Positions 59,798 to 64,000 of a DNA stretch of 64,000 nt are shown one piece after another. Every line of letters starts with the position of its first letter. The first letter of the stretch is position 1. Position numbers and translations under genes: made by a program. The notes beneath the pieces are model-generated. The model was not told where the DNA came from, searched no databases, and saw only the letters and a program-made list of their open reading frames with translations. This DNA comes from Tolypeutes matacus (lineage: Eukaryota > Chordata > Mammalia > Cingulata > Chlamyphoridae), in contig JAKSZT010054565.1 in assembly GCA_026826555.1 (NCBI GenBank), positions 9,816,608 through 9,880,607 on the forward strand. Reading direction: 5' to 3'.

Positions 59798-61344
59798 TGT
59801 GCCACTGATTTATTGAGTGTGATCTTTCAAAGTATAAGGAGTATGGGAAGCAGGATGGTGCAAGGCAAAAGCAAGACAAATACATGACTTCAGGTCTACC
59901 CTCAGCCTGATATCACAGAGAGCTCTGGAGTGTCAATTGCTCCCGCAGAGTTTATCTCTCCTTAAGGTAAGGGAGCCGGGCTTTTATAATCTTACATCAA
60001 TCAGTGATTAGCCACTGATTCCTCTTCAGAAGGGGGTTGGTGTGCATAACCTCCCAGGTATCTCTGGGGAAGGGAGCTCTTACCTTTCAGAGAAGGGTGC
60101 AGGTGTGAATCATTAACAACTGACTCCCATGGAAACTGGGGAATGGGTACACTTTCTGGTAAAGCAAGGGACCCACAAGTAGATGCTACAGAGCTGGTGC
60201 AGGAACATTGGAATATTTGATTTTAAGGATAAGCAGTAGGTAAGAAGGCAAGGGAATCTGAGATATAAGAAGATGAGAAAAGGTTGAAAATTAATAAAGA
60301 GCATAAAGTGACTGTAAAAACATAGAAAGTTTCCTGGGCATTTGAAGTTGGTGATACAAGTTCCTAGTAGTACCAACATGTCCACTTTTGTAGTTTTCTT
60401 CAGCAATGTTCAGCAGTCCAGATGCAACCATGGAGAAACAGGTAGCCACATTCATTCAGGGTTGGAGTCAAGGTAGGTGCTTTGTAAAGACAGAAGAGAA
60501 GTGAAGTTATGGGCATTAGATCCTAGCTGGCATAGGGAGAGAGGTGAGAAGTGGAAAAGATCCATGGAGAGGAAGAAAAATAAAGAAAAGTCCATGACTG
60601 TAGGCCCCCCCTTAAGTTGGAGAATTGGTGTGGTAGATGGTTGATGAGTGAACCTACTCGAATGATAGGATTTCATGGGAAGAGAGAGGGCTTTCTGAAC
60701 CATCGAAATGATAGGGTCAACCATGGGGAAGGATGGCTGACTTGAGCCAAATATGAGTCATCAGTGAATGAGGCTGGAAATGACTGAGAAATAGAGAGAG
60801 TGGCAAAGAGGTGTGGGAAGTGATGCAGCTAGAAGGCACATGCCTCCACAGCAGCAAATTGTAAAATAAGTAAACTGTAAAATAAGACTTCCTTTGGGGA
60901 TACCCTAATTCTTATAGCATGATTTGGTCACCAAGACAAGGTTCAATATCCAGCTCAGCCATATATCTTCTCAGCCTTCATTGTTCCTGCCCCTCACACA
61001 TTAGAGCTCCTTCAATAAGTGTTGATCAGTTGGGTTTTTGTTTTCATTGTTCTCTAGAACCTCTCAAATTCCACCAGGTTTTTATCTCCCTTGAGATAGT
61101 GTGAACTGTGCCATGTGTTGTATTCAGAAGGGAGCGATCCGAGGCTGTGGTCCAAGGTTGGCGTTCAGCCTCAATGGAGCCTTGTGGCCTCAGGATCCGC
61201 ACCAAAGTTACATCATTCTAGGAAACTGCCAGAGAGAGGAAGACCATTTTTATTTTTGGAGTAATCTGATCTAAAACACTATGCTTTAGAGAGCAGATAA
61301 CACTCCCTCCTTTCCTGAGAAGGAAATGAGCTTTTCACAGGAGG
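59798..61344. other. single-copy or very old repeat, no gene
   Basis: 59798-60350 continues the sequence left of 44801 once the L1 stack is removed and may be an old LTR-like repeat. No coding motif is seen in 60350-61344. The ORFs there have no family signature. Confidence 0.35.
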
Positions 61345-61560
61345 TAGCATGCCTCAGTAGTTTAATGACAGAACTTTGGGAGACAACTTCCCTGATTTGT
61401 TCTTCAGCTCTGAGTTTCTATTCTTCAAGTGTGTTTCCTCCTCTATAAAGTGGAGCTGATGATACTACTTTCCTAACAAGTTTTTGGTAAGGAATTGATG
61501 CCTTGTGGCTCTTAGCACAGTTTCTGGCACATAGAAAGTTCCCCCAAAAAGTTATTTTTA
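61345..61560 (+). repeat. MIR SINE
   Basis: 'tagtttaatgacagaactttggg', 'gtgtttcctcctctataaagtgg', 'ttagcacagtttctggcacatag'. Confidence 0.75.
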
Positions 61561-61594
61561 CAAAGTTCCATTTCCCTTCATAAGTACTGAAGGA

Positions 61595-61735
61595 GAGTGG
61601 AAATAATGGGCTTTGGAGCCCAACCTGGTTTCAAACTCTGGCTTTTCCATTTGTTGGTTGTATAATCTTTGACAAATTAATTACATATCAAAATTAGCAG
61701 TAATAAGGAATTTTATAAGGATCAAGTGAGAAATG
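61595..61735 (+). repeat. MIR SINE, partial
   Basis: 'gggctttggagcccaacctgg', 'caaactctggcttttccattt', 'ttgtataatctttgac'. It follows the previous MIR in the same orientation. Confidence 0.72.
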
Positions 61736-64000
61736 AGTGGCCAACTACAAAACTATAAGATCTTCACACAGTTTTTATTATTTCTCGTTGGAAATGTAAC
61801 AATGTTTTCACATGGAAGAAAAGAACTAGTTAACAAGTCATTGATACTGAGTCTAAGGCCATTTGACCAAAGTAGTTCAAGATTTTTCAACATTGAGACT
61901 GGACAGGAAAAAGAGTTTTTTACTCAAATGTTCAGAGTTTAGCAGGAAATGGATGCTTATACAATGGGGATCCTTTCATTGTTGAACATAAAAGCCAGGG
62001 GGACCTCAGTAGCCAGGAAAAAAGGGGAAATTTGTATCCATTAAGGAGAAAATGACATGAATTTTACTAAATCAGTGAAATCTTCCCTTCAAAGGCACCG
62101 GACATTGAACAATATGGTTTGCAGGTGAGTTTTGCTGTGTGTGTGTTTCTAATAGTTCTTTGCCAGCCATTCCTCCCATTTGATAGGTGAGCTACAGATG
62201 TGGCAGGCCCTCAGCCTGGACACCATGGAGATTTTTGATTGAGGGGAAAGCCTAATTGAATTTTATCTCAGAATATAGGGGGAGATGATACTTTCTCTAG
62301 AGCTATTTCTATTCTCATCTTGAATCCTTCGTTGGCCTGAGTTGCATCTCAAAGGCAGGAATCACTGTAAAAGAAATGTCATATTTCAAAAAATCTCATT
62401 ATAGATTTCTTGGCAGGAAATATCTTTTTTGAAGCTTATGATTGTTTTATTTTTCTTCACCCAGAATGGGCTGTGTCACTCAAATCAGTCCCCACATACT
62501 GCATGTCCAAATCATCTTCACACCTCACTGTACTCCACCACCACAATGTTTTATTCATCAGCACCTGCTTCTCTGAGTGTTACTGACACTTGTTTGCTCA
62601 AAGTAGTTCCCTGCCAGTCTTTTATCAAATAATCTCCAATCTCCCATTAATAATTCTATGGGAAAAGGCAGGAGATGGTGTTCTCTGCAGTGTGACAAAT
62701 GTACCAGTGATTTCATTTGAATTACAGCAATGGGGTGTCTTCCTTTGCAACCAATGATTTTTCCTCCTTCCTTGGATGATAACAATTTTTTATTATAAGT
62801 AGTGTTCAACAAACTCAGTAAAAGTCCTTGGTGATTTTCTGTAACAGCAGCCATATGGAACTGTAATTTCAAAGTCCCTCTGATCTCATTCAGTTTTATA
62901 CTGTTGGATTAAATGTCAAAGTTATCTTTGTACCATCTGCAAGATTTCTTCTATTCTGAATACTCTTACTTTGTTCTCAGTTATCTGGTGAATCATTCTG
63001 TACATTTATCACTAATATTAAATTTCTAACTTACAGGAAGCTGTTCATGTAATTTTTTTTTGCTGTCTCTAGTTCTGGTGATATGATAGTATAATTGATT
63101 CCCAAGTATCAGGAATTATAGAAGTGGATCAAGTGGGGAGAAAGTTTAATTTTAAAAATGCATCACTCATATCCTTTAAGGCCCTGCTATTGAAAACATC
63201 TCACAAGGTCCTAAGGTATATTGGCTTATGTTTTTTTTCTTCATCTTCATCAAAAGAACAGAGTTGAAAATTACATGCTTAAAATGATTTAAGAGAAAGA
63301 GCATTGTTGAAAATAGGAAAATTTGGGGAAAAATTTAAATTTCTATCTGTAGAGGAATAGCTAAACAAATATTGTAGCTCATGCTATAAATATACAGTCA
63401 TTGCAAAGAATTCAGTAGGCCAAAAGCATTAAAAGGAAGAGAAAATTTTGTTAGCAAAATATATACTACACAAAGAAGAAAATAATACTTATGAAACTTT
63501 ATGCAGCAAGCAACTAAGCAGGAAAAGCAGGAAAATAGGTATTACAGAAATGCTTAGAAATGTAGGAAGAATTTGTAAGATTATATTAATATTAGAATAT
63601 TTTGATGTAGCTCCTTTGTAATTTGACAGACCAATTAAAGCATAAAAATGATGTGAATGTTTTGAATAACACAATTAAAGAAATTGAAATATATTTACCT
63701 TATAAATAGTGAACATACATTCCTTTTAAATTTTCTTCTTATGCTCACAAACTGTTTATAGAAACTGTCCCTTTGCTCTGTTACAGCATTGATAAATTCT
63801 CCAAATTGTAAACCTTTTAGGCTACATTTTCTGACTATGATGCAGCAAAAGGAGGAGTCAAGGAAATCACAATTTCCCCACCAAAAGACAATCCACCTGC
63901 TCTGAAATTTAAGAAAATTCCAACTGTCTTTAAAATAATTTTTAATTCAAAGAGAATATCACAACTGAAATGAAAATTTATTTCGGGATTAATGATATGG
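61736..64000. other. single-copy stretch, no gene
   Basis: No exon or RNA gene is seen. 63300-63560 ('ggaatagctaaacaaatattg', 'tcattgcaaagaattcag') resembles an old L1M fragment. 62380-62760 is free of recognised repeats and could be constrained noncoding DNA. Confidence 0.35.

Overview
This is mammalian nuclear DNA with no protein-coding gene, exon or stable RNA gene that I can support. The tRNA-headed SINEs ('gtggctca...' A box, 'gggttcgatccc' B box) match the DAS-type SINEs I know from xenarthrans. With the L1 3' ends and LTRs seen here they point to an armadillo, sloth or anteater; I cannot say which. Ancient MIR, L2 and MER5-type repeats confirm a placental mammal. A 10-base N gap at 1638-1647 shows this is an assembled scaffold.

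Layout. 1-9 kb: non-repetitive DNA with MIRs, an L1 3'UTR insertion whose tail is a (TTTA)n tract running into the N gap, a dimeric SINE and an old L1 fragment. 9-11 kb: an L2 element split by a young L1 end flanked by a 20-bp duplication. 11-24 kb: mostly single-copy DNA with MIRs, an L1 3'UTR copy, SINEs and a second L2. 24.2-31.0 kb: a near full-length but decayed plus-strand L1, itself hit by a young L1 3'UTR and a 191-bp hAT element. 31.6-38.1 kb: an LTR with a nested L1 end, an MER5A-like element split by an L1 3'UTR copy, and two further L1 3'UTR copies. 38.1-44.8 kb: mainly single-copy sequence, a 28-bp minisatellite, an LTR and an old repeat. 44.8-59.8 kb: three L1s in one orientation, each inserted inside the previous one, with target-site duplications readable at all three levels. 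59.8-64 kb: single-copy DNA with MIRs.

Function. Every recognisable coding sequence is L1 ORF1 or ORF2, all broken. The main interest is the history of insertions: L1 lineages with related coding regions but clearly different 3'UTRs, one of them unusually long; a dimeric tRNA SINE; and hAT elements that landed inside L1s. A few repeat-free stretches carry clustered regulatory-type motifs and are candidates for conserved noncoding elements.
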